Part shown: positions 34,751 to 43,979 of the stretch, in pieces
How the letters are laid out: each line of letters begins with the position of its first letter
How positions within the stretch are numbered: the stretch's first letter is position 1
DNA from: Prauserella aidingensis
Lineage (GTDB): Bacteria; Actinomycetota; Actinomycetes; Mycobacteriales; Pseudonocardiaceae
NCBI RefSeq assembly: GCF_024171865.1
Contig: NZ_JAMTCN010000027.1
Coordinates: forward strand, 1 to 64,000
Direction of reading: 5' to 3'
Length of the DNA: 64,000 nt
The notes under the pieces: generated by a model
Told to the model about the DNA's origin: nothing
Databases searched by the model: none
Seen by the model: only the letters and a program-made list of their open reading frames with translations
Made by a program: the position numbers and the translations under genes

Positions 34751-35158
34751 GTGCTGAAGGGCTTCAAGGAATTCCTGATGCGCGGCAACATCGTCGAACT
34801 CGCGGTCGCCGTCGTGATCGGTACGGCGTTCACCGCGATCGTCACGGCGTTCACCGAGAGTCTGATCCAACCGCTGATCAACGCGATGGGCGGCAGCGAA
34901 GGTGCCCAGGGGCTCGGCGTGCGGATCCTGGAGGAGAACCCCAGCACGTTCCTCGACTTCGGCACCGTGATCAACGCGGCGATCAACTTCGTCATCGTGG
35001 CCGCCGTCGTCTACTTCCTGGTCGTCGTGCCGTTCCAGAAGCTGCAGGAACGCCGCAGGCGCGGTCAGGAGGCCGAGGACATGCCACCGACCGACACGGA
35101 GCTGCTCACCGAGATCCGCGACCTGCTCAGGGACCGGCAGGGCGACCCGCGCAGCTGA
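34751..35158 (+). CDS. mscL: Large-conductance mechanosensitive channel
   Basis: 135 residues, the normal size. KGFKEFLMRGNIVELAVAVVIGTAFTAIV gives the N-terminal amphipathic helix and TM1, with the gate-lining glycine and valines; INAAINFVIVAAVVYFLVVVPFQ is TM2, and a charged helical bundle ends the protein. It opens under high membrane tension to release solutes during osmotic downshock. The GTG start follows GGAAGGGAG. Convergent with the moaB2 side, as in M. tuberculosis (Rv0985c). Confidence 0.96.
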   Translation: MLKGFKEFLMRGNIVELAVAVVIGTAFTAIVTAFTESLIQPLINAMGGSEGAQGLGVRILEENPSTFLDFGTVINAAINFVIVAAVVYFLVVVPFQKLQERRRRGQEAEDMPPTDTELLTEIRDLLRDRQGDPRS

Positions 35159-35167
35159 TTCGCGGAG

Positions 35168-35413
35168 TCACCGGTCGTGATGCGGCGGCCGGTTCTCCAG
35201 GTACCAGTCCTCGGACGTGGCGGGGCCTCGTTGCGGGTCCCGCTCGTCGGAGGTCGTCTCCGGCAGCACCTCGCCGAACACCTCCGCGATCCGCGTGCGC
35301 GCCGCCCGCCGGGACGCCTCCGACCGCGACGGCGCCTCCGGCGGCTCGGTGCGTTCCGGCTGTCCGGTGCGTTCCGCCGACTCGGCGGGGTCCGGCGAGG
35401 ACGGATCGGTCAT
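35168..35413 (-). CDS. Small hypothetical protein next to moaB2
   Basis: 81 residues, hydrophilic, rich in Pro, Glu and Arg, with ARTRIAEVFGEVLPETTSDERDP as its most ordered part and SEDWYLENRPPHHD at the end. It lacks signal or membrane segments. It begins 16 bases after the moaB2 stop and so belongs to the same transcript. Similar short proteins follow MoaB genes in related actinomycetes as far as I recall; I cannot give a function. Confidence 0.65.
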   Translation of the reverse strand: MTDPSSPDPAESAERTGQPERTEPPEAPSRSEASRRAARTRIAEVFGEVLPETTSDERDPQRGPATSEDWYLENRPPHHDR

Positions 35414-35429
35414 GGCGGACGGGTCCCGC

Positions 35430-35930
35430 TCAGTCCCCGCTGAGGCCGGACAGTTCGCCGATGACGTACGGCAGCAGCGTCGACAACGTCGCCATGCCGT
35501 CGCGCACCGCGGGCCTCGATCCGGCCAGGTTGACCACCAGCGTGCTGCCGGACAGCCCGACGAGGCCGCGCGAGACGCCCGCGTCGACGGCACCCGCCGC
35601 CAGCCCGGAGGAACGCAACGCCTCGGCGATGCCCGGCACCGGACGGTCGAGGACACCCGACGTCGCGTCGGGCGTCACGTCGCGCGGTGCCACGCCGGTG
35701 CCGCCGACGGTGAGCACGAGGTCCACACCACCGATCACGGCGGTGTTGAGCGCGTTGCGGATCTCGACGATGTCGGCGCGGACGACCACCGAACCGTCGA
35801 CGATGAAGCCCGCCTCCTCGAGCAGTTCCGTGACGAGCGGGCCGATCGAGTCGTCGGTCTCCCCTTGGGCGGTGCGGTCGTCGACCACGACCACCAGCGC
35901 GCGGCCGAGCCGCTGTGCACTCCGTTCCAT
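35430..35930 (-). CDS. moaB2: MoaB/Mog-family molybdopterin protein
   Basis: 166 residues, compact MPT-binding fold. ALVVVVDDRTAQGETDDSIGPLV opens the protein; DLVLTVGGTGVAPRDVTPDAT is the MPT-binding signature, and GLSGSTLVVNLAGSRPAVRDGM follows. The family adenylylates molybdopterin or is inactive in cofactor synthesis, depending on the branch. The position beside pepD and mprAB matches Rv0984 (MoaB2). No other molybdenum cofactor gene is close. Confidence 0.9.
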   Translation of the reverse strand: MERSAQRLGRALVVVVDDRTAQGETDDSIGPLVTELLEEAGFIVDGSVVVRADIVEIRNALNTAVIGGVDLVLTVGGTGVAPRDVTPDATSGVLDRPVPGIAEALRSSGLAAGAVDAGVSRGLVGLSGSTLVVNLAGSRPAVRDGMATLSTLLPYVIGELSGLSGD

Positions 35931-36063
35931 GATCCCTACCGTAGTGGTCCGTCCGTCGGCCTGCGCGTGTGCCGCGCGTGCGACGGTCGCAGGCCGCGAC
36001 GCAGTGCGCCGCGGCCTGCGGCTGTTGGTCTCGGCCGCGCGCCGCGGCCGAGCGATCGGGAGG

Positions 36064-37677
36064 TCAGTTCGTACCGACCGGTTGGCCGCCCAGTGTCACG
36101 TCGACCGTCCGCCCACCTTGGAGCGTGAGCGTGACCTTCTGTCCGGGTGCGCGGGTGCGGACCGCGGCGACCAGTGTGTCGGAGTCGTCGACGCGCCGCT
36201 CGCCGATCTTCACGACCACGTCGCCGCCCTTCAGCCCCGCCTTCTCCGCGGGACTGTCGGGCTGCACCTCGGCGATCTGGGCGCCGCCCTGCCTGGCGTC
36301 CCGCACCATCGCACCGATGAACGTCTGCGTGGCGTGCCCGTCCTGCATGATGTCGTCCGCGGTACGCCGCGCCTGGTCGATCGGGATGGCGAAGCCGATG
36401 CCGACGTTGCCGCTCTCCTGCGACGCACCCGACGACGGGCTGTAGATCGCCGAGTTGATCCCGATGATGCGGCCCTTCATGTCCACCAACGGCCCGCCCG
36501 AGTTGCCGGGGTTGATCGCGGCGTCGGTCTGGATCGCGTCCATGACCGTCGCCTGGTCGCCCTGACTGCCCGCCGACACGGGCCGGTGCAGCGAACTGAC
36601 GATGCCCGACGTCACCGTGCCCGCGAGCTCGTACGGCGAGCCGATGGCGACCACCTGCTGTCCGACCCGCAGGTCGTCCGACCGGCCCAGTTCGACGGCC
36701 GGGAGGTTGCTCACGTTCTCGGCCTTGACGACCGCGATGTCGGTCGTCGGGTCCCGGCCCACGACCTTCGCCGACGTGGTCTGCCCGTCGTTGAAGACCA
36801 CCTGGATCTGACCGCCCTCGGCGGCGCCCGCGATCACGTGGTTGTTGGTCAGCACGTAGCCGTCGTCACTGATGATGAAGCCGGAGCCCTCGCCCGCGCC
36901 CTGCGAGCTCACCGTTTTGAGCTGCACGACGCTGGGGCTGACCTTCTGAGCCACCGCGGAGGCCGACCCGTCCGGCGCGTTGCCGGTCTGCTTCGCGGGC
37001 CGCGCCTGGTCGAGCGAGCTGACCGACGAGCCCGAGGCTCCGTCGGCCGCGAGGTAACCGCCGAGGGTGCCGGCACCGCCACCCACCAGGAGCGCCAGTA
37101 CGGCGACCCCCACGACGAGCTTCGTCCTGCCGCCGCCCCGGCCGGGCTTGCCGCCGCCCGCCTGCACCGGCGCCATGCCGGGCACGCCGTGGCCCTGCAC
37201 ACCCCCTGCGTCGCCCGTGTCCGGGCCGCCGGGATACGGCTGCGCACCGGGCGGCGCGTACGGATTCCCGTATCCGCCGGTCTGCCCGGCCTGCTGTTCG
37301 TGCGAGGCCTGCGCGTGCGGCGAACCACCGGCGTATCCGGCGGACGCGGCGTGCTCACCCTGCGAGTGCCGGACCTCCTGCCCGTACGCCTGCCCTGGCT
37401 GCCCGTACGCCTGCCCGGGGTGCGGCTGCTGCGCGGCCTGCCGCTCCTGCGAAGCGGCGTCGGCCTGCCCCGCCCCCTCCGCCGACCACGGACTGGAAGT
37501 CGCACCGGCCGCGCCCTGGGGCGGTGGCACCTGGGACTGTGGCGCCTGGGACTGCGCACCCTGGGACGCCGCACCCTGGGACTGCGCGGGACCGCCCTGC
37601 GCCGGGAAGCCCGACGACGGAGTGACGGTGTCGTCCGAGTCGCTGCCTTCCGAGAAGGTGGGGTCGTTCTCGCTCAT
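36064..37677 (-). CDS. pepD: HtrA-like serine protease PepD
   Basis: 537 residues. A long Gln/Pro/Gly-rich cytoplasmic region (1-170) precedes one membrane helix (about 182-205, LVVGVAVLALLVGGGAGTLGGYL). The trypsin-like domain has His280 in TNNHVIAG, Asp313 in TDIAVVK and Ser393 in NPGNSGGPL. A PDZ domain ends the protein (VQPDSPAEKAGLKGGDVVVKIG). It would degrade or refold misfolded envelope proteins. It has the order mprA-mprB-pepD-moaB2 of M. tuberculosis, but here a deoR-galT pair lies between mprB and pepD. Start could be six codons earlier. Confidence 0.93.
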   Translation of the reverse strand: MSENDPTFSEGSDSDDTVTPSSGFPAQGGPAQSQGAASQGAQSQAPQSQVPPPQGAAGATSSPWSAEGAGQADAASQERQAAQQPHPGQAYGQPGQAYGQEVRHSQGEHAASAGYAGGSPHAQASHEQQAGQTGGYGNPYAPPGAQPYPGGPDTGDAGGVQGHGVPGMAPVQAGGGKPGRGGGRTKLVVGVAVLALLVGGGAGTLGGYLAADGASGSSVSSLDQARPAKQTGNAPDGSASAVAQKVSPSVVQLKTVSSQGAGEGSGFIISDDGYVLTNNHVIAGAAEGGQIQVVFNDGQTTSAKVVGRDPTTDIAVVKAENVSNLPAVELGRSDDLRVGQQVVAIGSPYELAGTVTSGIVSSLHRPVSAGSQGDQATVMDAIQTDAAINPGNSGGPLVDMKGRIIGINSAIYSPSSGASQESGNVGIGFAIPIDQARRTADDIMQDGHATQTFIGAMVRDARQGGAQIAEVQPDSPAEKAGLKGGDVVVKIGERRVDDSDTLVAAVRTRAPGQKVTLTLQGGRTVDVTLGGQPVGTN

Positions 37678-37755
37678 GCCCCCATCATGGGTCATGCGCC
37701 TGAGAGCGCGCTGAAATCAGGCTGTGGACCCGCCGTGGCTTCCCGGAGTTCCGAC

Positions 37756-38901
37756 TCAGCCCGTCGCCGCACCGGTGCCTGCGACACCGCCGGCCTCGCC
37801 GGTCCCACCGGCCTCGCGGAGGCGCCGGGCGATCTGCTCCGGGGTCGCGTCGTTGATCCACACGGCCATGCCGGATTCCGAGCCTGCGAGGTATTTGAGC
37901 TTGTCGGCCGAGCGCAACACCGACAGCAGCTCCAGGTGCAGCCACGACAGCTCCGGGTCGGTGTCCCGCGGCGCCTGGTACCACCCCGCGACGTACGGCA
38001 GCGGCTTGCCGTACAGCCCGTCGCACCGGCCGAGGACCTGCAGATAGACGCGGGCGAAGTCGTCCCGCTCGGCGCCGGTCAGCTCGGTCAGGTCCGACAC
38101 CTGGCGGTGCGGCACGACCTGCACCTGCACGGGCCACCGGGCCGCGGGCGGCACGAAAGCCGTCCAGTGCTCGCCTTCGGCCACGACCCGTTCGCCCGAG
38201 TCGCGTTCGGCCGCGAGCACGTCACCGAGGACGTGGCGGCCGTGGTGCTCGCGGTACTCCTCAGCCGTCGCCAGCATGCGCTCGGTGCGCGGCGTGACGA
38301 ACGGGTAGCCGTAGATCTGGCCGTGCGGGTGCGACAGCGTCACCCCGATCTCCTCGCCGCGGTTCTCGAACGGGAAGACCTGGCGGACGCCGTCGAGCCG
38401 GGACAACGCCGCGGTGCGGTCGGCCCACACGTCGACGACCGTCCGCACGCGCTCGCGGCTCAGCTCGCCGAACGACCCGGCGTGATCGCTGGTGAAGCAC
38501 ACGACCTCGCACCGGCCGGTGCCCGGGGCGGAGGGGACGATCCCGGCCCCGTCGACGGTCGTCTCGCCCGTGCCGTCGACCCGCTCGGCGAACGACGGGA
38601 AGCGGTTCTCGAACACGACCACGTCGTAGTCGCTCTCCGGAACCTCGCTGGGCGTCCCGGGCGAGCTGGGGCACAGCGGGCACAGGTCGGCCGGCGGCTT
38701 GTAGGTGCGGGTCTGCCGGTGCGCGGCCATCGCCACCCATTCGCCCGTCAACGGGTCGCGGCGGATCTCGGACGCCGCCGTCACCTCCGGGAGGTCACGC
38801 GTGTCGTCGGCGGTGCGCTCCGGAGCGTCCGGGGTGTCGTCGAAGTAGACGATCTCCCGGCCGTCGGCGAGCCGGCGCGACGTCTTCCGCAGCACGCTCA
38901 T
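37756..38901 (-). CDS. galT: Galactose-1-phosphate uridylyltransferase
   Basis: 381 residues, GalT of the HIT-related fold. LCPLCPSSPG is the zinc-binding cysteine region, NRFPSF follows, and the active site is SHPHGQIYGYP with His191 and nucleophile His193. It exchanges UMP between UDP-glucose and galactose 1-phosphate in the Leloir pathway. Its ATG overlaps the deoR stop by four bases. GalK and GalE are not in the window; UDP-glucose would come from the galU gene 6 kb away. Confidence 0.93.
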   Translation of the reverse strand: MSVLRKTSRRLADGREIVYFDDTPDAPERTADDTRDLPEVTAASEIRRDPLTGEWVAMAAHRQTRTYKPPADLCPLCPSSPGTPSEVPESDYDVVVFENRFPSFAERVDGTGETTVDGAGIVPSAPGTGRCEVVCFTSDHAGSFGELSRERVRTVVDVWADRTAALSRLDGVRQVFPFENRGEEIGVTLSHPHGQIYGYPFVTPRTERMLATAEEYREHHGRHVLGDVLAAERDSGERVVAEGEHWTAFVPPAARWPVQVQVVPHRQVSDLTELTGAERDDFARVYLQVLGRCDGLYGKPLPYVAGWYQAPRDTDPELSWLHLELLSVLRSADKLKYLAGSESGMAVWINDATPEQIARRLREAGGTGEAGGVAGTGAATG

Positions 38902-39695
38902 TCGCCTGCCTCCGGGCTCGTCGAGACATCGGCGATGACGAGTTCGCCGACGTGTTCGGACAGGGTCGCCCGCGCGTCGTCGGGCAGGTCGGCGTCACTG
39001 ACGACGACGCTCGCGTCGGCCAGGTCGGCGATCGTGGAGATGCCGACCGTGCCCCACTTCGTGTGGTCGGCCAGCACGACGAGCTTGCGCGCGGATTCCA
39101 TCAGCGCGCGGTCGGTCTCTCCCTCGGTGAGGTTCGGCGTGGTGAATCCGGGCCCGTCGGCCATGCCGTGCACGCCGAGGAACACCATGTCGAGGTGGAG
39201 GTTGCGGATGCTCTGCACCGCGACCGGTCCGACGAGCGCGTCGGACGGCGTCCGCACGCCCCCGGTGAGGATCACCGTGCGGCCCGGCTGCGGGGATTCG
39301 TGCAGCACGTCGGCGATCCGCACGGAGTTGGTGACGACGGTCAGGTCGGCGATGCCGGCGAGCGCGCGGGCGAACGTCCAGGTGGTCGTGCCCGCGGACA
39401 GGCCGATGGCGCTGCCGGGGTGTACGAGTTCGGCCGCGCGCGCCGCGATGGCCTCCTTGTGGTCCTGCTGCTGCACGGACTTGGCTTCGAAGCCGGGCTC
39501 GTCGGTGCTGCGGTCGCCGATCGTCGTGGCCCCGCCGTACACCTTCTCCACGAGGCCGCGGCCCGCCAGCACGTCGAGGTCACGGCGCACGGTCATGTCG
39601 GACACGCCGAGCCGTTCGACGAGGTCGCTCACGCGGACCGCACCGGTTCGCCGCGCCTCCTCGAGGATGATCGCTTGTCGCTGCCGCGCCAGCAC
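38898..39695 (-). CDS. DeoR-family transcriptional regulator
   Basis: 265 residues. The HTH (about 5-55) reads ARQRQAIILEEARRTGAVRVSDLVERLGVSDMTVRRDLDVLAGRGLVEKVYGGA, the DeoR signature. The C-terminal sensor domain (about 75-240) has the sugar-phosphate loop GLSAGTTTWTFARAL and VVLADHTKWG. Such regulators respond to phosphorylated sugars. GGGAG lies six bases before the GTG start at 39695. Translationally coupled to galT, it most likely controls galactose use, with galactose 1-phosphate or a related ester as inducer. Confidence 0.9.
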   Translation of the reverse strand: MLARQRQAIILEEARRTGAVRVSDLVERLGVSDMTVRRDLDVLAGRGLVEKVYGGATTIGDRSTDEPGFEAKSVQQQDHKEAIAARAAELVHPGSAIGLSAGTTTWTFARALAGIADLTVVTNSVRIADVLHESPQPGRTVILTGGVRTPSDALVGPVAVQSIRNLHLDMVFLGVHGMADGPGFTTPNLTEGETDRALMESARKLVVLADHTKWGTVGISTIADLADASVVVSDADLPDDARATLSEHVGELVIADVSTSPEAGE

Positions 39696-39849
39696 ACCGT
39701 CTCCCACCGTCCGGCGCCGGACACCGCCGACGCCCACAAACCGAACCCAACTGAACAAAATCCTACAGCATTCAACAGCCGGGTGGTTCGGGATCGACGA
39801 AAGCCGGCGGCGCGGGGCGGGCGGGCCGGCATCGGCGGAGCTCGCGCGG

Positions 39850-41292
39850 CTACTCCGGTCGGTCGGCGGCGACGCCCGGCAGCCGGATCGTCATGACCGT
39901 GCCGCCGCCCTCCCGCGCGGAGGCGAACGCGCCGCCCCCGTGACGCTGCGCGGCTTGGCGCACGATCGCAAGCCCCAGCCCGGAACCGGGCAACGTCCGG
40001 GCCTCGGCGGAACGGTAGAACCGGTCGAACACGCGGGGCAGGTCCTCGGGGGAGATGCCGGGCCCGCGGTCGGCGACCTCCACCACGGCGGTGCCGTCGC
40101 CGAGCGGCCGGAGTCCCACGTGCACGGTCTCGCCCGTGGGCGAGAATTTCACGGCGTTGTCCAGCAGGTTCAGCACGGCACGCTCGAGCACACCCGGGTC
40201 GCCGGTGAGCTCCCACGGCTGCAGGCGGACGTCGAACTCCGTGTCGCCCGCCCGCCTGCGTGCGCGGTCGAGGGCCCGTTCGACGACCTCCACCAGGTCG
40301 ACCCGCTCGACCATCTCCTGCGGCCCGCTGTCGCGCGCCAGTTCCACGAGGTCGCCGATGAGCTGGGTCAGTTCGTCGAGTTGACCGCGGATATCGGCTT
40401 CGATCTCGGTGCGCATGGTCTCGTCCAGTGGCGGCGCTCCGCTGCGGCCCGCAGACAGCAGCAGTTCGAGGTTCGTGCGCAGCGACGTCAGCGGGGTGCG
40501 CAGTTCGTGGCCCGCGTCGGCCACGAGCCTGCTCTGTTGTGCCTGCGACTCGGCGACCGCACCCAGCATCGTGTTGAAGCTCTGCGTCATGCGGGAGAGT
40601 TCGTCGTCGCCGGTGACGGGGATCGGGCGCAGGTCCATGGTGTCGGCAACCCGCTCGGTCGCCGACGTCAGCCGTTCGACGGGGCGCAACGCCGTCCGCG
40701 CGACGGCCGTCGCCGCGCCTGCCGCGACGACGACGCCGATCCCACCGAACAGCATCAGCACGAGGGCGAGGTCGCCGAGGGTGCGTTCGGTCTGTGCCAG
40801 CGACTGCCCGAGCACGAGCGCCTGCCCGTGGCCCGAGGGGACCGAGACGACGCGTATCCCGGTTGCCTTGTCGGTGCGCAGCGACCACTCGGCATCCCCG
40901 CGGGCGACGGCCAGTTCCGGCCTGCCGGTCGGCGGTTTCGCCGCGCCGCGCGGTACGACGAGCGTGTCGTCGGCCTCGAGCAGGCCGATCTGGATGTCGC
41001 CACTGGCGAACAGCGCCGCGGGCAGGTTCTGGAACTGCGAGGCCACGGGCACGCTCTGCGCCGCGGCCTCCGCTCGCTGGCTCAACGAGGTGTCGAACTG
41101 CTCGTAGACGTTGTCGCGCACCGTCAGGTACGTCACCAGCGACACCAGGGCGACGGTGCCGCCGACGCACAGCGTGGCCAGCAGCATGACGCGGGTGCGC
41201 AGCGAGATGCGTTTCGGCGTCCGATGCGGTGCCGAATCGTGCGCCGGTTCGGCACCGGACGTCGTGACGCCGGACCGGTCGGGTTCGGTCAC
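39850..41292 (-). CDS. mprB: Sensor histidine kinase MprB
   Basis: 480 residues. Two membrane helices (about 27-48 and 160-182) flank an extracellular sensor loop of about 110 residues; then come HAMP ([18 protein letters not shown]), the H-box [15 protein letters not shown], the N-box NLLDNAVKF, and DRGPGIS and GSGLGLAIV for ATP binding. The GTG start overlaps the mprA stop by four bases. In mycobacteria MprB senses envelope stress, and MprA activates pepD and stress sigma factors. Conserved gene order supports the same role here. Confidence 0.92.
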   Translation of the reverse strand: MTEPDRSGVTTSGAEPAHDSAPHRTPKRISLRTRVMLLATLCVGGTVALVSLVTYLTVRDNVYEQFDTSLSQRAEAAAQSVPVASQFQNLPAALFASGDIQIGLLEADDTLVVPRGAAKPPTGRPELAVARGDAEWSLRTDKATGIRVVSVPSGHGQALVLGQSLAQTERTLGDLALVLMLFGGIGVVVAAGAATAVARTALRPVERLTSATERVADTMDLRPIPVTGDDELSRMTQSFNTMLGAVAESQAQQSRLVADAGHELRTPLTSLRTNLELLLSAGRSGAPPLDETMRTEIEADIRGQLDELTQLIGDLVELARDSGPQEMVERVDLVEVVERALDRARRRAGDTEFDVRLQPWELTGDPGVLERAVLNLLDNAVKFSPTGETVHVGLRPLGDGTAVVEVADRGPGISPEDLPRVFDRFYRSAEARTLPGSGLGLAIVRQAAQRHGGGAFASAREGGGTVMTIRLPGVAADRPE

Positions 41293-41978
41293 GGCGGGGT
41301 CTCCCGCAACACGTATCCGACGCCGCGGACGGTGTGGATCAGCCGTGGTTCGCCGTCGGCCTCGGTCTTGCGACGCAGGTATCCGACGTACACCTCGAGC
41401 GCGTTGCCCGACGTGGGGAAGTCGAAGCCCCAGACCTCTTCGAGGATGCGCGTGCGGGTCAGCACGTGTTTCGGGTACGTCATGAACAGCTCGAGCAGCG
41501 TGAACTCGGTGCGGGTGAGGCTGATCTCCCGGTCGCCGCGACACACCTCGCGGGTGTCGGGGTCGAGGGTCAGGTCCCCGAACACCAGCGCGCCGGCACC
41601 CTGCGGGTCGGCCTCGGCCGCCGCACGCCGCAGCAGTGCCCGCAGCCGGGCGAGCAGTTCCTCGAGGGCGAACGGCTTGGGCAGGTAGTCGTCGGCACCC
41701 GCGTCGAGGCCGGACACGCGGTCGGACACGGCGTCCCGCGCGGTGAGGACGAGGATGGGCAGGTCGTCACCGGTGCCGCGCAGTCTGCGGGCGACCTCGA
41801 GGCCGTCCAGCCGGGGCATCATGACGTCGAGCACCATCGCGTCGGGCCGGTCGCTGTCCACCTTCTCCAATGCCTGGGCGCCGTCGCTCGCCACGTCGAC
41901 CTGGTAGCCGTTGAACTCCAGGGAACGCCGGAGCGACTCCCGCACGGCCCGGTCGTCGTCGACAACGAGTATGCGCAT
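41289..41978 (-). CDS. mprA: OmpR-family response regulator MprA
   Basis: 229 residues. The receiver (1-120) has the acidic pocket VVDDD, phospho-acceptor Asp in [12 protein letters not shown] and conserved Lys in YLPKPF. A winged-helix DNA-binding domain follows (130-227), with [26 protein letters not shown] and [29 protein letters not shown]. Opening [20 protein letters not shown] fits the known N-terminus. First gene of the mprA-mprB pair; its target set probably includes pepD downstream. Confidence 0.94.
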   Translation of the reverse strand: MRILVVDDDRAVRESLRRSLEFNGYQVDVASDGAQALEKVDSDRPDAMVLDVMMPRLDGLEVARRLRGTGDDLPILVLTARDAVSDRVSGLDAGADDYLPKPFALEELLARLRALLRRAAAEADPQGAGALVFGDLTLDPDTREVCRGDREISLTRTEFTLLELFMTYPKHVLTRTRILEEVWGFDFPTSGNALEVYVGYLRRKTEADGEPRLIHTVRGVGYVLRETPP

Positions 41979-42030
41979 GGGGTCCAGTGTGTCGCGCATG
42001 TCTGAGACGCGGCTGAAAGGCTGCGCCCAC

Positions 42031-42071
42031 CCGGGTGTCGGCCCGGTCACGTACGGCGGGCCGACACCCGG
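42031..42071 (-). terminator. Terminator behind the NarL-type regulator
   Basis: A perfect 15-base stem, CCGGGTGTCGGCCCG with its exact complement, and an 11-base loop. It sits six bases past the stop of the leftward NarL-type gene and separates it from mprA. Confidence 0.85.
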
Positions 42072-42076
42072 TCGTG

Positions 42077-42727
42077 TCAGTCCACGAGCCCGCCGCGGTA
42101 GGCGAGCAGGGCCGCCTGTACCCGGTTGGCCGCGCCGATCTTCGACAGCACCGCGGAGACGTATCCCTTGACGGTGGCTTCGGACAGGTGCAGTTTGCCG
42201 CCGATCTCGGCGTTCGACATGCCCTGCCCGATGAGGCACACGACCTCGCGTTCGCGTTCCGACAGTGACGCCAGCAGCCGCCGGGCCGGTGCCGCCGCGC
42301 GGGCCTCGTCCCGCTGGGCGTCGACCATCCGCGCCGCCACGCTGGGGTCCAGCACGGCGCCGCCGCGGGCGAGGTCCCGCACCGCGCGCACGAGCACGCT
42401 GGGCTCGATGTCCTTGAGCAGGAAGCCGTTGGCGCCGAACCGCAGCGCCAGGCTCACGTACTCGTCGACGTCGAACGTCGTCAGCATGGCCATCCGGGGA
42501 GCTTCGGGCAGGCCCTGCATCGCGCGCAGTGCGCGGATGCCGTCGTCGGGCTGGCGCATCTTGATGTCCAGCAGGGCGACCTGGGGGCGCAGTCGCCGGG
42601 CCGTTTCGACGGCCGATCTGCCGTCGGCCGCTTCGCCGACGACCTCGATGTCGGGTGCGGCGGACAGCATCGCGCGCAGGCCTTGGCGCACGAGCTCCTC
42701 GTCGTCGGCCAACATGACTGTGATCAA
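42077..42727 (-). CDS. Orphan NarL/LuxR-type response regulator
   Basis: 216 residues. The receiver (1-120) has [13 protein letters not shown], phospho-acceptor Asp in [14 protein letters not shown] and LLKD. The GerE-type HTH (about 150-210) reads [54 protein letters not shown] lies six bases before a TTG start at 42727; any ATG is either inside the receiver or without a ribosome site. No histidine kinase gene is adjacent, so its partner lies elsewhere. A spaced inverted repeat upstream may be its own binding site. Confidence 0.9.
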   Translation of the reverse strand: MITVMLADDEELVRQGLRAMLSAAPDIEVVGEAADGRSAVETARRLRPQVALLDIKMRQPDDGIRALRAMQGLPEAPRMAMLTTFDVDEYVSLALRFGANGFLLKDIEPSVLVRAVRDLARGGAVLDPSVAARMVDAQRDEARAAAPARRLLASLSEREREVVCLIGQGMSNAEIGGKLHLSEATVKGYVSAVLSKIGAANRVQAALLAYRGGLVD

Positions 42728-42812
42728 CGGTTGCCTCCCGGAGGGGGAACGGGATGGACAAGGTCTTCGCCGTCGGAGACAGGGGTAGCTACCTGTCGGT
42801 AGTGGGCCCAGA

Positions 42813-42847
42813 GTAAGTGATCGTTTGCTTCCGTATGGTCCACTTAC
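42813..42847. repeat. Spaced inverted repeat upstream of the NarL-type gene
   Basis: GTAAGTG (42813-42819) and CACTTAC (42841-42847) are exact inverse copies with a 21-base AT-richer spacer, centre to centre about 28 bases. They lie between the NarL-type gene and tRNA-Arg. Possible regulator site or part of the tRNA promoter region. Confidence 0.4.
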
Positions 42848-42895
42848 CAACATTCACCCGGGTACCGTTAGGCTGTGTCCGGGCCACGCGCCCAT

Positions 42896-42968
42896 GCCCT
42901 CGTAGCTCAGGGGATAGAGCACCGCTCTCCTAAAGCGGGTGTCGCAGGTTCGAATCCTGCCGGGGGCG
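42896..42968 (+). tRNA. tRNA-Arg, anticodon CCT
   Basis: 73 bases fold as a cloverleaf. Acceptor GCCCTCG pairs with CGGGGGC (one wobble), D-arm GCTCAGGGGATAGAGC, anticodon stem CCGCT/AGCGG around CTCCTAA with anticodon CCT, and T-arm GCAGGTTCGAATCCTGC. Discriminator G; CCA not encoded. It reads the rare AGG codon. Confidence 0.95.
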
Positions 42969-43390
42969 CCCATCTGGACCAGCACGAATGTGGCCCCTCA
43001 CCAGCGATAACGTCGGCGAGGGGTCGCATTGCTGTATGCGGCTGTTGAGAGAGCGTGAGCGGCTCGCCGTGCCGAGGGTGTGTCGAACTTCCCGCCCGGT
43101 CACCCGTGACCGAGAACCCGCATGAGCTTCGCTCACGCGATCTGCTCCTGCCCGTGGAGGTGCATGGCGTACAGCGGAAGCAACGCCAGGGACCTGCTGC
43201 GGAGTCGTGCCTCGACCCGCTCCCCCGTACCGCAGTGCCCGCCGGGAGCAGGCCGGGACGTCGAGTCCGCCCGACCGAGCTGCTCATCGACCGTGGCAGC
43301 GGAGTCGCCACAACAGATTGTCGTGTCACACGTCGGCCACGACTCCGCGCTGCATGAAACGGCAGGCCGCTTCGGTGCGAATGCACGGCC
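42969..43390. other. Intergenic region between tRNA-Arg and accessory island
   Basis: The first 55 bases hold the tRNA terminator. The rest has no reading frame with a ribosome site or recognisable product. I looked for a second copy of the tRNA 3-prime end as an attachment scar in the next 6 kb and did not see one. Confidence 0.55.
42994..43023 (+). terminator. Terminator of tRNA-Arg
   Basis: CCCCTC and GAGGGG pair around an 18-base partly self-complementary loop, followed by TCGCATTGCTG. It lies 25 bases after the tRNA. Confidence 0.6.
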
Positions 43391-43822
43391 ATGACTGCCG
43401 AACAGCCACGAACGAAGCGCCGCTGGGTATGGGTCGCCGCTGCGAGCAGCGTCCTCGTGCTCGGCGTCGCCGCAACCCTGTACTTCAGCCTGCGCGAGAC
43501 CACGATGACGGTGAGCGGCACCATCGCACTGACCGACGGTGTCACCGAGTACACCGAGGTCGGCGACTGCATGGGACACGAGGGCTACGACGACATCGGC
43601 CCCGGCGCACAAGTCACCATCACCGGCAACACCGGAACGGTGCTCGCGGCCGGTCAGCTCGGCGCCGGCCGCCAGGACGGCGACGCCTACTCGTGCCTGT
43701 TCGACTTCGACGTGGCGGACGTGCCCACCGGACATGGTCCGTACCAGGTCGAGGTGTCCCATCGCGGCACGATCGCCTTCACCGAGGACCAGGCCACCGG
43801 GATAGCGCTCACATTGGGGTGA
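43391..43822 (+). CDS. Hypothetical membrane-anchored or secreted protein
   Basis: 143 residues. A basic N-terminus (EQPRTKRRWVWV) and one hydrophobic segment (about 12-32) are followed by a beta-rich outer domain with VSGTIALTDG, GDCMGHEGYDDIGPGAQVTITG, AYSCLFDFDVADVP and YQVEVSHRGTIAFTEDQ. Two cysteines about 45 residues apart could form a disulfide. I have seen similar small envelope proteins in actinomycetes, but none has a known role. The ribosome site is weak (no clear GGAGG before the ATG). Confidence 0.65.
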   Translation: MTAEQPRTKRRWVWVAAASSVLVLGVAATLYFSLRETTMTVSGTIALTDGVTEYTEVGDCMGHEGYDDIGPGAQVTITGNTGTVLAAGQLGAGRQDGDAYSCLFDFDVADVPTGHGPYQVEVSHRGTIAFTEDQATGIALTLG

Positions 43823-43838
43823 TCACCGGCCACCACGC

Positions 43839-43979
43839 CGCATCGATGCCCGCCGTCCGTCAATAGGCCGACAGCAGGCTGCTGCCCTCTGCGGACACGG
43901 CGGCCGTCGCGATGTCCGGACCGAGGCGGAGCAGCTGATCAAGTACATGCGGCTCGCCGACATACGGCGCGAAGACTAG
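43839..43979 (+). pseudogene. Possible gene remnant converging on the Imm1 gene
   Basis: A frame with no start encodes GRRDVRTEAEQLIKYMRL, then ADIRRED and a TAG. The amphipathic composition looks like the C-terminus of a real protein rather than noise, but it has no upstream body. The stop overlaps the stop of the leftward Imm1 gene on the other strand. I cannot name the family. Confidence 0.3.

Noticed and set aside
34732-41688. A 2318-codon open frame on the + strand
   Set aside because: It runs antisense to pepD, galT, deoR, mprB and others, and has no domain or ribosome site. High GC keeps such frames open.
42907-43572. A 221-codon leftward frame ending GFEPATPALGERCSIP
   Set aside because: This tail is the well-known translation of the antisense strand of a tRNA gene, so the frame is an artefact.
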